From Roseiflexus sp. RS-1 (GTDB taxonomy: Bacteria; Chloroflexota; Chloroflexia; Chloroflexales; Roseiflexaceae), in contig NC_009523.1 of NCBI RefSeq assembly GCF_000016665.1, positions 1,240,001 through 1,304,000 of the forward strand: DNA of 64,000 nt, written 5' to 3'. How positions within the stretch are numbered: position 1 is the first letter of the stretch; every line of letters starts with the position of its first letter. The translations under genes were made by a program, and so were the position numbers. The notes beneath the pieces are model-generated. The model was not told the origin of the DNA. It did not search any database and saw only the letters and a program-made list of their open reading frames with translations. This document shows positions 1 to 9,700 of this stretch, in pieces.

Positions 1-1512
1 CACGCGGTCATCAACGGGCTGGCGGGACGCGACGCGCGCCAGCCGCCGTTGACGTTCGGCGATCTGGAAAGGAAGGGCATTGCGCTGCGCACGATGACCA
101 GCAACCTGAGTGAGCACATGCCGTATGTGCTGCCGAAAGACCTGGGGCGGTTTCTCTTCGATCCGAACGAGTGGGCGCGCCTGTTTCCCGATGTTGTTGT
201 CGAACATCTGCGCGCACACAGCGCTGGCGCCGTATACCGCATCGCCGATGCGCGGGGCGCTTCGCAAACGTTGCTGCCGCTCCCTGCATGGCGTGATATA
301 CCGGTGGTTGTGGGAGCGCGCATGAGCTTGAGTTTTCCGCTCCTGATCGCCGCCGTGCCGCTCTACACCATCAGCGTCGCCGGGCAACGCGAGGCGAGCG
401 CCGGAAAGACTCTGCGCGCGGATCATGTTCAGCGTCATGTCTTCAGTGATGGCGGGATTGCCAGCAACTTCCCGATCCATTTCTTCGACCGCTGGCTGCC
501 GACCCATCCGACCTTTGGCATCAACCTGGTGCAACTCCCTGCCGATGAAGCCGACAATGAACAGTTTCTCCAGACCCTCCTTGCCGACGATGTTGCGGAA
601 GCCGCAGCAGAACCGGTGCAACCCGGCGTTACTGTCAAACAGGCGCATCTTGGGCGCACCGACTTTCGTGCTGCCGCGCCCGCACCGCCGCCACAGATGC
701 GCTCCGCCGCACCGTTCAGCGATCCGCGAGGTGAGGTGTATCTGCCGCCTGCTGGACCGGGCGATGATTACATCGAATGGCGCGCAATCGGCAGCCTTCC
801 GGCGTTCTTCTGGTCGATCTTCGGCACAGCGCAGAACTACCGCGACACGGCGCAGGCGCGCCTGCCAGGGTACAACGAGCGCGTGGTGCGCGTGCGGCTG
901 AAACCCGATGAAGGCGGACTCAACCTGCGCATGCCGCGCCAGACCATCGCGGCGATTATGCACAAGGGGCAACTTGCCGGGCGCGCGTTGCTGCCGCAGG
1001 AACCAGAGGCAGCCGGGAGAAGGCGCGGCGGGTTCACCTTCGACGATCATCGCTGGGTGCGCCTCGTGACGCTCCTTTCGGAGATCGATCAGCAACTCAA
1101 CGATATGCGCTCCGCCTACGACGATGTTCAGGCGGACTATGCCACGTTTCTGCGCAACGCGCTGACGAATGACAATCTGCCGGTTTGCCCGCCCTACTAC
1201 GCTGGCAGCCCGGAAGAACGCGCGCTCTTTGCGCGGCGCATCGAGGCATTGATTGCGCTCTGCACCCTGTGGAGCGATCTCGATGAAGAAACAACGGCGC
1301 GCCTCAATACGATCCTGTTGCGCATGAACAAACGGACGCTGCAGGACATGGCGCGTCTGCTCGATCAACCCGATGACCAGGAGGCGTTGAGCGGTCTGCA
1401 CCACTGGCTCGCTGCGATGCATGCGGAAAAAGTTCGCCTGGCAAAAGCGGCGGAACGCGAGTCATCGCCGGTTGAGGACATGATCGACCTGCGGGTGATG
1501 CCGACGATTTGA
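1..1512 (+). CDS. Patatin-like phospholipase family protein (5' truncated by window edge)
   Basis: The reading frame is open from base 1, so the start lies upstream; about 503 residues are visible. The stretch HVFSDGGIASNFPIHFFDRW carries the D-G-G motif of the second half of a patatin catalytic dyad, followed by the NFPIHFF segment typical of patatins; the GxSxG serine motif would lie before the window. The family comprises serine acyl hydrolases acting on membrane lipids. The roughly 270 residues after the patatin core are helical and charged and not recognised. An in-frame TTG at 49 is only an internal codon, because the protein reads sensibly before it (INGLAGRDARQPP). The catalytic serine cannot be checked here. 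Confidence 0.8.
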   Translation, partial: HAVINGLAGRDARQPPLTFGDLERKGIALRTMTSNLSEHMPYVLPKDLGRFLFDPNEWARLFPDVVVEHLRAHSAGAVYRIADARGASQTLLPLPAWRDIPVVVGARMSLSFPLLIAAVPLYTISVAGQREASAGKTLRADHVQRHVFSDGGIASNFPIHFFDRWLPTHPTFGINLVQLPADEADNEQFLQTLLADDVAEAAAEPVQPGVTVKQAHLGRTDFRAAAPAPPPQMRSAAPFSDPRGEVYLPPAGPGDDYIEWRAIGSLPAFFWSIFGTAQNYRDTAQARLPGYNERVVRVRLKPDEGGLNLRMPRQTIAAIMHKGQLAGRALLPQEPEAAGRRRGGFTFDDHRWVRLVTLLSEIDQQLNDMRSAYDDVQADYATFLRNALTNDNLPVCPPYYAGSPEERALFARRIEALIALCTLWSDLDEETTARLNTILLRMNKRTLQDMARLLDQPDDQEALSGLHHWLAAMHAEKVRLAKAAERESSPVEDMIDLRVMPTI

Positions 1513-1857
1513 TAGAGACGGGCGCCCCTACACCCACTACCACGGGCGACTGCCGTCGCGGACGATCCGTGAGGAGCCACGCTACACAGGCGAGGGGATG
1601 ACTGCGGCGCAGCCGCTATCAGCGATCACGTCTATCGAAATCACAGCGTCGGAACCCGTACCCCTGATCCCTCCCCCTCTCAGGTGTAGAGTTCCTGGGA
1701 GAGATGCGCGGTTTGCTGCATTCCTGTGCGCTTTTGCCCCTCATCCCCCCAACCCCCTTCTCCCACAAGGGGAAAAGGGGGAGTCTGGGCTTCCTGAAAC
1801 CCAGAATGAGAAAAGAAATGCAAGGGCTTCCCAAAAAACCTACCCCTGTAAGGATCC
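1513..1857. repeat. Intergenic region holding R1 hairpin repeat, copy 1
   Basis: No gene is seen. From about 1675 to 1853 lies the first of four copies of a dispersed element (R1). It opens with CTCTCAGG.GTAGAG, has a central palindrome CCCCCTTCTCCCACAAGGGG plus AAAAGGGGG (about 1759-1787), continues with a conserved TCCTGA.ACCC block, and ends CCCCTGTAA. Other copies are near 6388, 11617 and 38560; the last two are split by insertions. Confidence 0.75.
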
Positions 1858-2502
1858 CTACTCCCCGGCATCCAACTCCTCGAGCGCTTCGACCGGCATC
1901 CCCCAGCGGATGACGGTCTCGCGCTCTTCTTCCGGTGAGGCGCATTTCTTCCAGCGCGCGCCAGAGACGCCATGCACCCGCGCGCGGCACTCTTCCCAGG
2001 TCGCATGGCGCGCCAGCACGCCATGCACCAGGCTCAGGTACGACATGTGTCTGCGTGCCTTCCCCTGGGACCGACCTGTCGCACGTCCATCGGCATACGC
2101 CTGAGCCAGCGTGTTGGCGCGTTCGTTCCATGGATCGCCGCTATGCCCGCGCACGTACTGCCACGTGACACGCTGATCGGCGAGCGCATCCAGTTCTTCC
2201 CAGAGATCGCGATGTTCGACCGGCGTTTGTTCAGTGGTGAGCCAGTTGCGCTTTTTCCACAACAGAAGCCAGTGAGTCGCGCCGTGCAGCAGGTACTCGC
2301 TATCGGTCGTCAGGCGCACCGGCGCATTGGGCGGAACCCGCCGCAACGCCTCGACTGCGGCGCGCAGTTCCATGCGGTTATTTGTCGTCCGCTCCTCAGC
2401 GCCGCCGATTTCGATCACCTCGCCGTTCTGAACGATGACCGCCGCCCAGCCGCCGGGACCGGGATTGCCACGGCAGGCGCCATCGGTAAAAATCTCGATC
2501 AT
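1858..2502 (-). CDS. rnhA: Ribonuclease HI with a C-terminal viroplasmin-like domain
   Basis: Degrades the RNA strand of RNA-DNA hybrids. Residues 1-150 are a complete RNase HI: FTDGACRGNPGPGGWA (first Asp), NNRMELRAA (Glu), LTTDSEYLLHG (Asp) and YVRGHSGDPWNERAN (His and last Asp). The protein is 214 aa, about 60 longer than the E. coli enzyme. The extra tail (SLVHGVLARHATWEECRARV, then HGVSGARWKK) resembles the viroplasmin/hybrid-binding domain, which in eukaryotic and Bacillus-type RNase H1 sits at the N terminus. GGAGA lies just before the ATG. The gene is divergent from the SARP regulator. The RNase HI call is firm; the tail assignment is by motif memory. Confidence 0.93.
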   Translation of the reverse strand: MIEIFTDGACRGNPGPGGWAAVIVQNGEVIEIGGAEERTTNNRMELRAAVEALRRVPPNAPVRLTTDSEYLLHGATHWLLLWKKRNWLTTEQTPVEHRDLWEELDALADQRVTWQYVRGHSGDPWNERANTLAQAYADGRATGRSQGKARRHMSYLSLVHGVLARHATWEECRARVHGVSGARWKKCASPEEERETVIRWGMPVEALEELDAGE

Positions 2503-2660
2503 AGGTCTCCTGTGCGTCTGAGACGCAACGATTGAGTGAATGCAGATGTTTGAGAAAACAATTCAGCATTGCGTTATCTTCAGCAAACGCAACGCTCGAC
2601 ATCAATGTCGCTTTGCGGCTGATGCATAGCGCAAGACGACAAAAGCGATGTCTGAACAGG

Positions 2661-2666
2661 TATAAT
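2661..2666 (+). promoter_or_regulatory. -10 box of the SARP regulator promoter
   Basis: A perfect TATAAT, with only a weak -35 (GACAAA 17 bases upstream). Transcription from here would begin near 2673 and exclude the upstream in-frame TTG at 2532, so it supports the ATG at 2721 as the start. Confidence 0.5.
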
Positions 2667-2720
2667 ACCATCACACGCAGAGTATCCGGTTCAATCCGCC
2701 CGAATCGCAAACGCATCGTC

Positions 2721-5700
2721 ATGATCGGTCCGCATCATCCACATCCATCGCTCGAACTCCGGGTTTTCGGCACGCCGCGCCTTTTGCTCGACCAGCACGA
2801 CGTGCCGTTCCGCCGGCGACAACCGCTGGCAATTATGGCTGTGCTGGCGCTCAGCGAACGTTCCGTCACCCGCGATGAACTGACGTACCTGTTGTGGCCC
2901 GACTCGCCGCAGACCGTCGGACGTCAACGGTTACGCCGTTTACTCTCACAACTGCGTCAGTCGGTCGGTCCGCTGGCTGACCGGTTGTTGACCGGTGAAG
3001 CCGGGATCGGCAGTGGCGTCATTCGTTTCGATGCCAGTATGTGCCGGGTCGATGCCCGTGAGTTCGTGCGCTTATCCGGTCAGGCGCGCACATTGCCCGA
3101 TCCGGACGGCTTACGCGCTGCCGAGCAGGCGACGCGACTCTATGCCGGACCGCTGCTGAGCGGTCTGGAACTCGAAGAGTCGCCGGAGTTCGAACACTGG
3201 CTCCTCCAGCAGCGCGAACGCTTCGAGCGCATGATCCTCGATATCTGGCGGCGTCTCGTCGATGGATACGCCAGCACAGGCGATTTTGACCGCGCTATTG
3301 CTGCGGTTGAACATGCGCTCGTTCTCGATCCGCTCTCTGAAATGCTGCACCGCAAGGCGATATGGCTCTATGCAAAAACCGGTCGTCGCAGTGACGCCAT
3401 TCGGCAGTTTACCGTCTGTGTTGCGTTGCTCGAACGCGAACTGGCGCTTGAGCCGGACGCAGACACTGCGGCGCTCTATCGGGCTATTCTGAATAACCAG
3501 CTCGATACTGCGCGGTCGCTGGCATTCCGGGATCAGTCGCTTCCATCCGCCATCCGCAGTTCCACCGGTCGTGCGGAACATACCTCGCCAGCGACACTCA
3601 CGACGACGTTGACAGCAGATCTGGTCGCGGCCATGCGCACCGCGCTCACCGGATCGTCGCCGGTTGTCGTTGTGGAGGGACCGGCTGGCAGCGGGAAAAC
3701 GCGCATGGTTCGCCAGGCGCTGGATCAGATTCGACAGACAACGACCAATCTTCTGGTCTGGCTATCCGGTGCACGGCGATCAGGTCAGCAACGCCCCTTT
3801 GGCGTCATGATCGACCTGCTCGATACGGCGCTGCGCGAGCGATTGAACCATCCTGACGCAGAGCGTGCTTTGCCGACCGACGTGCGGATGACTGAGGCCG
3901 TCCGCGTGCTGCCGGAGTTGCGCGCCGTTTTCCTCCGATTGCAACCCATTCGCCAGCCCACAGAAGAATCACCATCGTCCCACCACCTCTTGCAGCGGCG
4001 GTTGTTGCAGGCGCTGCCACGCGCCGTCCATGCGCTGGCAGGCGGAGAGCCGGTTATCGTGGCGCTGGAAGACCTGGATCAGGCCGATCCACTCTCGATA
4101 GAAGCCGTCGCCTGGCTGGCGCGTTCGCTGCACGGAACGAATCTGGCGCTGGTGATCACGTGTCGCACCGCAGAGGGCGCCCTCAACGCGATGCTCTCCG
4201 ATCTGCGCGCACGCGGCATGCTGCAATCGTTGACGCTGACTGCATTCGATCACCCGACAGTCATCGGTCTGGCGCAGCATGCCGGTCTGCCGACGACGAC
4301 GGCTGAACAGATCTGGCGGCAGACGGGCGGTGCGCCGCTGGCAACCCGCGAGATGGTGCGTGCGATGGTTGCTGCCGGAAAAGACCTTTCCGCACTTCCT
4401 TTGTCACTGCACGAAGCCATTCAGATTCAGTTGAAATCGCTTGCCCCGACCATCCGCCAGGTTATGGAAGCAGCAGCGGTGCTGCAAAGCGGTGATGCGC
4501 TTGAGATTCAGCAGGTCAGCGGACGCACCGCCGACGAGGTGGAACACGCCTGTGAGGAACTTCAGGCACGCGACTGGCTCACGTTTGACGGATCACGGTA
4601 CGTCGTCGCGCATCCAGAGGTGCGGGAAGCAGTGCTGGAAAGCCTGAGTCCGGCGCGTCGCCAGCGGCTGCACCGTCAGGCTGCGTTGGTGATGCGTCAG
4701 CACAACGCGGACCCTGCGCGAATTGCATCCCATCTTGAGTCCGCCGATCAACCAGATGAGGCAGCCGCGATGTGGCTTCAGGCGGCGCGGCGCGCCCGGT
4801 CGCTCTATGCGCGCGATGCTGCACTCACGGCGCTTCAGTGTGGTCTGGGGCTGGTTCGTGATCGACACGTGCTGTTCGAATTGTTGAGCGAACAGGAATC
4901 AATTCTGCACGAACACGGGTTGCGCGATGAACAACGCGCGACGCTGGAGACACTGGAGCGTTTCGTCGAACAGTCACCCGATCACCCCGACTGGCGCGCC
5001 GAAGTCTATCGCAAACGCGGGCGTCTTGCCCTTGCGTGCAACGAGTGGAATGCCGCTATCGATGCGCTGCGTCGAGCGGCAGTGTTCACACTTCACAGCG
5101 ACTGGGCAACGTTGTGTCTGCTGGCGCGCGCCCTCGGACACAACCAGCAGTGGCACGAAGCGGACGAGATACTCCAACGCGCGCTGGCGCTGGCACAGCA
5201 GCAGCGTGATCGTGAAGCGCAGGCGCGCTGCTGGCTGACCCGCGCCGACATCGAGCAGGGACGGGAGCGTTTCGACGCTGCCGAAAGCGCCTTGAAGCAC
5301 GCCGTGCACCTGATCGAACCCTCATCACCAACATTGCCGCAACTGATGTTGAACCTTGGGAATATGGCTACCGTGCGCAACGATTTCGTCAGTGCGCTGA
5401 CGTATGGACAGGAGGCGCAACGTCTGTTTGCGCAGCGGGGCGCGCCCGATAGCGAAGCCGCCGCCTGGGTGCTGGTCGCCCGGATGCACGCCCGCCTGGG
5501 GCAGTTTGAAGCGGCATTCGAAGCGTACCAGTCCGCCTATGCGGGGTATGCTGCGCTCGAACTGCGCCAGGGTATGGCAGCCGCTCGTATCAATGCGTGC
5601 ACCCTGGCGTTGCGCATTGGCAATTTTGACAACGGGTTGCGCCTGGCAGAGGAAGCCTGGGAACTGTTCCAGGCGATCAACGATGCGCGTGGCATGTGTG

Positions 5701-6272
5701 TCACCGCCAGCAACAGGGGTGCGGCGCTGGTCTGGATGGGACGCGGCGCCGAAGCCGAGCCATGGCTGCGCGAGTCGTATGAGCGTGCGGTTGCGATTCC
5801 GCTGCCTGCGCAACAGGCGGCAGCGCTGGCGAACCTGGGCGCGGCGCTGCTCCAGCAGGGACGGCTGGAAGAAGCCCGTCGGTTGATGGAACAGGGACTG
5901 GCGTTGCGCGTCGCGCAGGGGCATATCGATGTGAGTGTCGACCGCGCATTTCTGGCGATAGCCTGCCTGCGTCTTGGCGACATCGAGGCTGCTGACCGGT
6001 ATAGCCTGGAGGCTGTGGAGTACCTGGCGCGAGCGCCACAGGTAGAAAACCCACAGCAGGTCTGGTTTGCACGTGCTCAGGTCCTCCGCGCTCAGGGTTT
6101 GATAACCGAAGCTAACAATGCTTTGCAGTCCGCCGTGGAATGTCTATACCGCAGCGAGCAACAACTGCCGCCACCGTACCGCGAACGCTACCGCAGCGTG
6201 TTTTCGTTCAATCGTGCGATCCTGCATGCCTTCGATAATGGCGTCTGGCCCGAACCGCCGATGCTGGTGTGA
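2721..6272 (+). CDS. SARP-type (BTAD) regulator with AAA/STAND ATPase and TPR repeats
   Basis: A 1183-aa signal-transduction regulator. Residues 1-90 form a winged-helix trans_reg_C-like DNA-binding domain (LELRVFGTPRLLLD, then RDELTYLLWPDSP). About 95-245 is the bacterial transcriptional activator domain (BTAD). A Walker A motif GPAGSGKT lies at 320-327 and a Walker B-like VALEDLDQAD follows, as in STAND ATPases. From about residue 700 to the end are TPR-like repeats (WHEADEILQRALALAQQQ, ADIEQGRERFDAAESALKHA). The frame is open upstream to a TTG at 2532, but the TATAAT at 2661 and the first natural domain residues favour the ATG at 2721; no Shine-Dalgarno is obvious. The family couples ligand or nucleotide sensing to transcription. 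Its target is unknown. Confidence 0.85.
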   Translation: MIGPHHPHPSLELRVFGTPRLLLDQHDVPFRRRQPLAIMAVLALSERSVTRDELTYLLWPDSPQTVGRQRLRRLLSQLRQSVGPLADRLLTGEAGIGSGVIRFDASMCRVDAREFVRLSGQARTLPDPDGLRAAEQATRLYAGPLLSGLELEESPEFEHWLLQQRERFERMILDIWRRLVDGYASTGDFDRAIAAVEHALVLDPLSEMLHRKAIWLYAKTGRRSDAIRQFTVCVALLERELALEPDADTAALYRAILNNQLDTARSLAFRDQSLPSAIRSSTGRAEHTSPATLTTTLTADLVAAMRTALTGSSPVVVVEGPAGSGKTRMVRQALDQIRQTTTNLLVWLSGARRSGQQRPFGVMIDLLDTALRERLNHPDAERALPTDVRMTEAVRVLPELRAVFLRLQPIRQPTEESPSSHHLLQRRLLQALPRAVHALAGGEPVIVALEDLDQADPLSIEAVAWLARSLHGTNLALVITCRTAEGALNAMLSDLRARGMLQSLTLTAFDHPTVIGLAQHAGLPTTTAEQIWRQTGGAPLATREMVRAMVAAGKDLSALPLSLHEAIQIQLKSLAPTIRQVMEAAAVLQSGDALEIQQVSGRTADEVEHACEELQARDWLTFDGSRYVVAHPEVREAVLESLSPARRQRLHRQAALVMRQHNADPARIASHLESADQPDEAAAMWLQAARRARSLYARDAALTALQCGLGLVRDRHVLFELLSEQESILHEHGLRDEQRATLETLERFVEQSPDHPDWRAEVYRKRGRLALACNEWNAAIDALRRAAVFTLHSDWATLCLLARALGHNQQWHEADEILQRALALAQQQRDREAQARCWLTRADIEQGRERFDAAESALKHAVHLIEPSSPTLPQLMLNLGNMATVRNDFVSALTYGQEAQRLFAQRGAPDSEAAAWVLVARMHARLGQFEAAFEAYQSAYAGYAALELRQGMAAARINACTLALRIGNFDNGLRLAEEAWELFQAINDARGMCVTASNRGAALVWMGRGAEAEPWLRESYERAVAIPLPAQQAAALANLGAALLQQGRLEEARRLMEQGLALRVAQGHIDVSVDRAFLAIACLRLGDIEAADRYSLEAVEYLARAPQVENPQQVWFARAQVLRAQGLITEANNALQSAVECLYRSEQQLPPPYRERYRSVFSFNRAILHAFDNGVWPEPPMLV

Positions 6273-6785
6273 GTGGTTCTCAACGCCCCAATCTCTTCTG
6301 CTCACAGATAGCGGGTCTTTTACAAGGGCGAGAGGTGTGTACCGCACCTGACGCCCTTTTTTCCTTGCCTCCCGTAACGCTCTCCCGCTCTCAGGGGTAG
6401 AGTTCTCAGCAGAAATGCGCGGTTTTCTGCATTCCCGTGTGTTTTTGTCCCTCGTCCCCTAATTCCTTCTCCCACGAGAGGAGAAGGGGGAGTTCGGGCG
6501 TCCTGATGCCCAAAACGAGAGAAGGCACACAGGGGTTTCCACAACATCTGCCTGTGTAAACCCTCTCGTGCGCAGACGCAGGAGACCTTCGGACATCAGG
6601 ATGAGTCTACCACACCCCATCGTAATGACTCTCCGCCGGGTTCTCTGATGTAGACGTTGTGTGGACGCCTCTCCGGTAGGATGTGCGCACTCAAATCATC
6701 ACGACCCAAAACCTCATCGTTGCAGATTCACGGCATGAACTGAAAGGAACGCCAGGTATCATCAAAAAAGGAAAGGAAATGAGAC
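6273..6785. repeat. Intergenic region with R1 hairpin repeat, copy 2
   Basis: From about 6388 to 6561 lies an uninterrupted R1 copy (CTCTCAGGGGTAGAG, CCTTCTCCCACGAGAGGAGAAGGGGG, CCCAAAACGAGAGAAGG, CCTGTGTAAACC). It serves as the reference for copies split by insertions. The remaining 220 bases before the next gene show no gene; GAAAGGAAAT precedes the ATG at 6786. Confidence 0.7.
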
Positions 6786-9700
6786 ATGCGACGTGCTCTT
6801 GCTCGAATCGGCCTGATCCTCGGGATCGCGTTGATCGTTCTCTCATCTGTACCTCCGTCACGATCCACCATGGCAGAGTCGGCCAGTCCTACCGCAGTTA
6901 CCAATACGCTGTATCTTTCAGGATCGGGTTACCTTCAAGTGCCCAACGCACCGGCCCTCAACCCCAGCGGCGGCCTCACCGTCGAGGCGTGGGTGCGCCG
7001 GATTGACACCTCAACGTCCTGCCAGACTATCGTCGGCAAGGGCTATCAGACCGGCTTCTGGCTCGGCATCTGCGGGAACAAACTGCGCTTCTACAGCAAC
7101 GGATCGCTCTCTTGGTTCGACGGCGCAACGGCCTTTGTCTCGGGCGAATGGACGCACGTGGCGGCGACCTTCGACGGCACGACCCGCCGCCTCTACGTCA
7201 ACGGCAACCTCGACGCCGAAAGCGTCCGCGTCAGCCCGTTGCCCGTGAACGCGCAACCGCTGCGCATCGGCGCAGATGTGGGCGATATCTTCAGCACCTA
7301 CCCCTTTGTCGGCCATCTGGCCGACGTGCGCTTGTGGGGTGTGGCCCGGGGGCGCGACGAGATCCGCCGCGACATGGTGCGCCTGTTCGAGGCGCCGGAA
7401 ACAGGTTTGATCGCAGCCTGGCATCTGGAAGGCACTTCGGCCGACATCTTCGGCAACCACAATGCCACTGGTGTTGGCACGTATGCTTTCAACGACCCGG
7501 CTGCGCCGTCAACGACGCACCATCCGATCAAAGTGCCACGACTGTTCGTTGCGCCGATGGTCGATGGCTGGTGCGGTTCAGGCGAGTACGGTAGCGGCGC
7601 GCTGCGGCTGCGCCTGCCGATGTGGCTGGATGGGGTGAGCTACCCGCCCAGCCCGGTGTGGGTGAACATCGGAGCCACGTCAAGCAACGTGTATGTGTGC
7701 ATGGAGCGGGTGGAGGTTGGCACATCTGCCATGGTGGTCTATCTCGACCCCAACAACGGTGGCGATGCATGGGCGCAGGCGGATGACCGGGCTTTCATCG
7801 TCAGGGCTGATAGGACTAGCCAATGCAGGCAGGGAGATGGTTCGGGCGGCTACGTCAACGCATCGTCCTGCGATTATCAGGCAGTGCTTCCCTCCTCTTT
7901 CGAGTTTGAGAAAAGCGCCGAGTTTCGCTTCCCGCGTTCACTCCTGACCGGTTCGCCTGCCCTCTTCCGCCTGGCATTCGCACATCAGGGCGTCGGCGGC
8001 ACGGCGGGCAGCGACCGCGTCTGGCCGCTGGGTGCGGCACAGAACTCGCCGGCCACCTGGCTCACTTTCGTCATCAACGACATCGACCTGCCCCGCAGTG
8101 ACAGCGGCAACCCGACCGTGTCGGTTCGTCACTCGCCCGACGTGGTGCGGCGCGGCACAACAGTCTCCTTCACCGCTACGGCGAGTGATGACGTGGACAT
8201 CCAGAGCATTGATATCATTGTGGGCGGCATAGCACGACGCACGTGCGACTTCGCCGGCACGAACGACCGCAATGGTGCGTGTACCTTCTCCATGACGTTT
8301 AGGGAGCTGGGCCGACAATACTACTCCGCCCGCGTGGTCGATCATCGTGGCCGGATCGGCTTCGCGCCGATGTCGAGTTTTCTAGTGCAGGTGGATGGCC
8401 GCGCACCGGTCATTACCATTGATCATTCCCCGCGCCGACCGGCCATTGGGGCTTCCGTCACCATCAATGCCACGGCTACTGACCCCAGCGGTGTGCGCTC
8501 CATCACCATCAATTCACCATCGGTCCGCAGATGCACCTTCGACGGCACACGCACGACCGAAACGTGCACGGTCACCGTTGCACCCGGTGGGCGGCGGATT
8601 GTCGGCTACTCGGCCAGCGCGATTGATAGCGAAGGACTATCTGCCTACACATCCGGCGTGAGCATCCTGTTCGGCAACACACCCACCGCGACACGACCCG
8701 ACACTGACCAGGACGGCATTGTAGACGATCTCGAACGGCTGCTCGGCACGCGCCCCGATAACCCCGACACCGACCGCGACGCGCTGCCCGATGGCTGGGA
8801 GGTGATCGGGTTGGACTTCGGCTCCGAGTTCGTCAATTTACCGGCGCTGGGCGCCAACCCATTGCGCAAAGACATATTCGTGCAATACGACTACGAGCGC
8901 GGGGCGAAGGTCGAGCCAGAAACATGGCCCTACGTCATCGAGCTGTTCCGCCGCCACGGCATCACCCTCCACCTGACCGAGAATGAGCGGCCACGGAGCT
9001 TCGTGCCTGGCCGGGGGGCCATCGGTGCCGAGCAGGCCGCTGCGACGATTGACCCTGCCACTGGCCAATACTACTTCCCGCCCAAGCTGAGCTGGACGCA
9101 TCACTACATCTACAGCCGCTACTTCCCCGGCCGCAGCGGCGCGTGGCACCACGTGACGATTGATATGCGTCAATGTCCGGAGGATGTGTTCGATCCTGAC
9201 GCTCCCGGCTGCTTTGACCGGCCTATCTGGGATCAGATCTATCGAATCGTTCACGAGCTAGGGCACAACCTCGGTCTTGGTCACGGCGGACGGACGGGAT
9301 CGGGTAGGCAGACGCGCATAGGTGACATCGTGTATTACGAGGGTGCCTGGAATAACACCAACATGAAGCCGAATTACATCAGCGTGATGAACTATCGCTA
9401 CAACGCCAGCCATCTGTGCTACAGGGAGGACACGAACCAATGGTTCGCGGCGACGGACTTCCAAAGCGGCTCGCGGTTCGATCTGAACGAAGCCAGGCTG
9501 CAAGAGAACCGCATCTACGAGCTACCGCGCAACGTGCAGTGCGCCACGGCCGACTCCGCCTTCGTGCCCGTCTTTGAGTATAGCTGCACCGATCCGATGG
9601 GTCAAAGGTGGATCGTGCTGAGCGATGGAAGGCGCACCCTGGGTCGGCAGCGGGGCGGTCAGACTCGTGCGGACACGCCGGACAGCGACTGGCAATTCAC

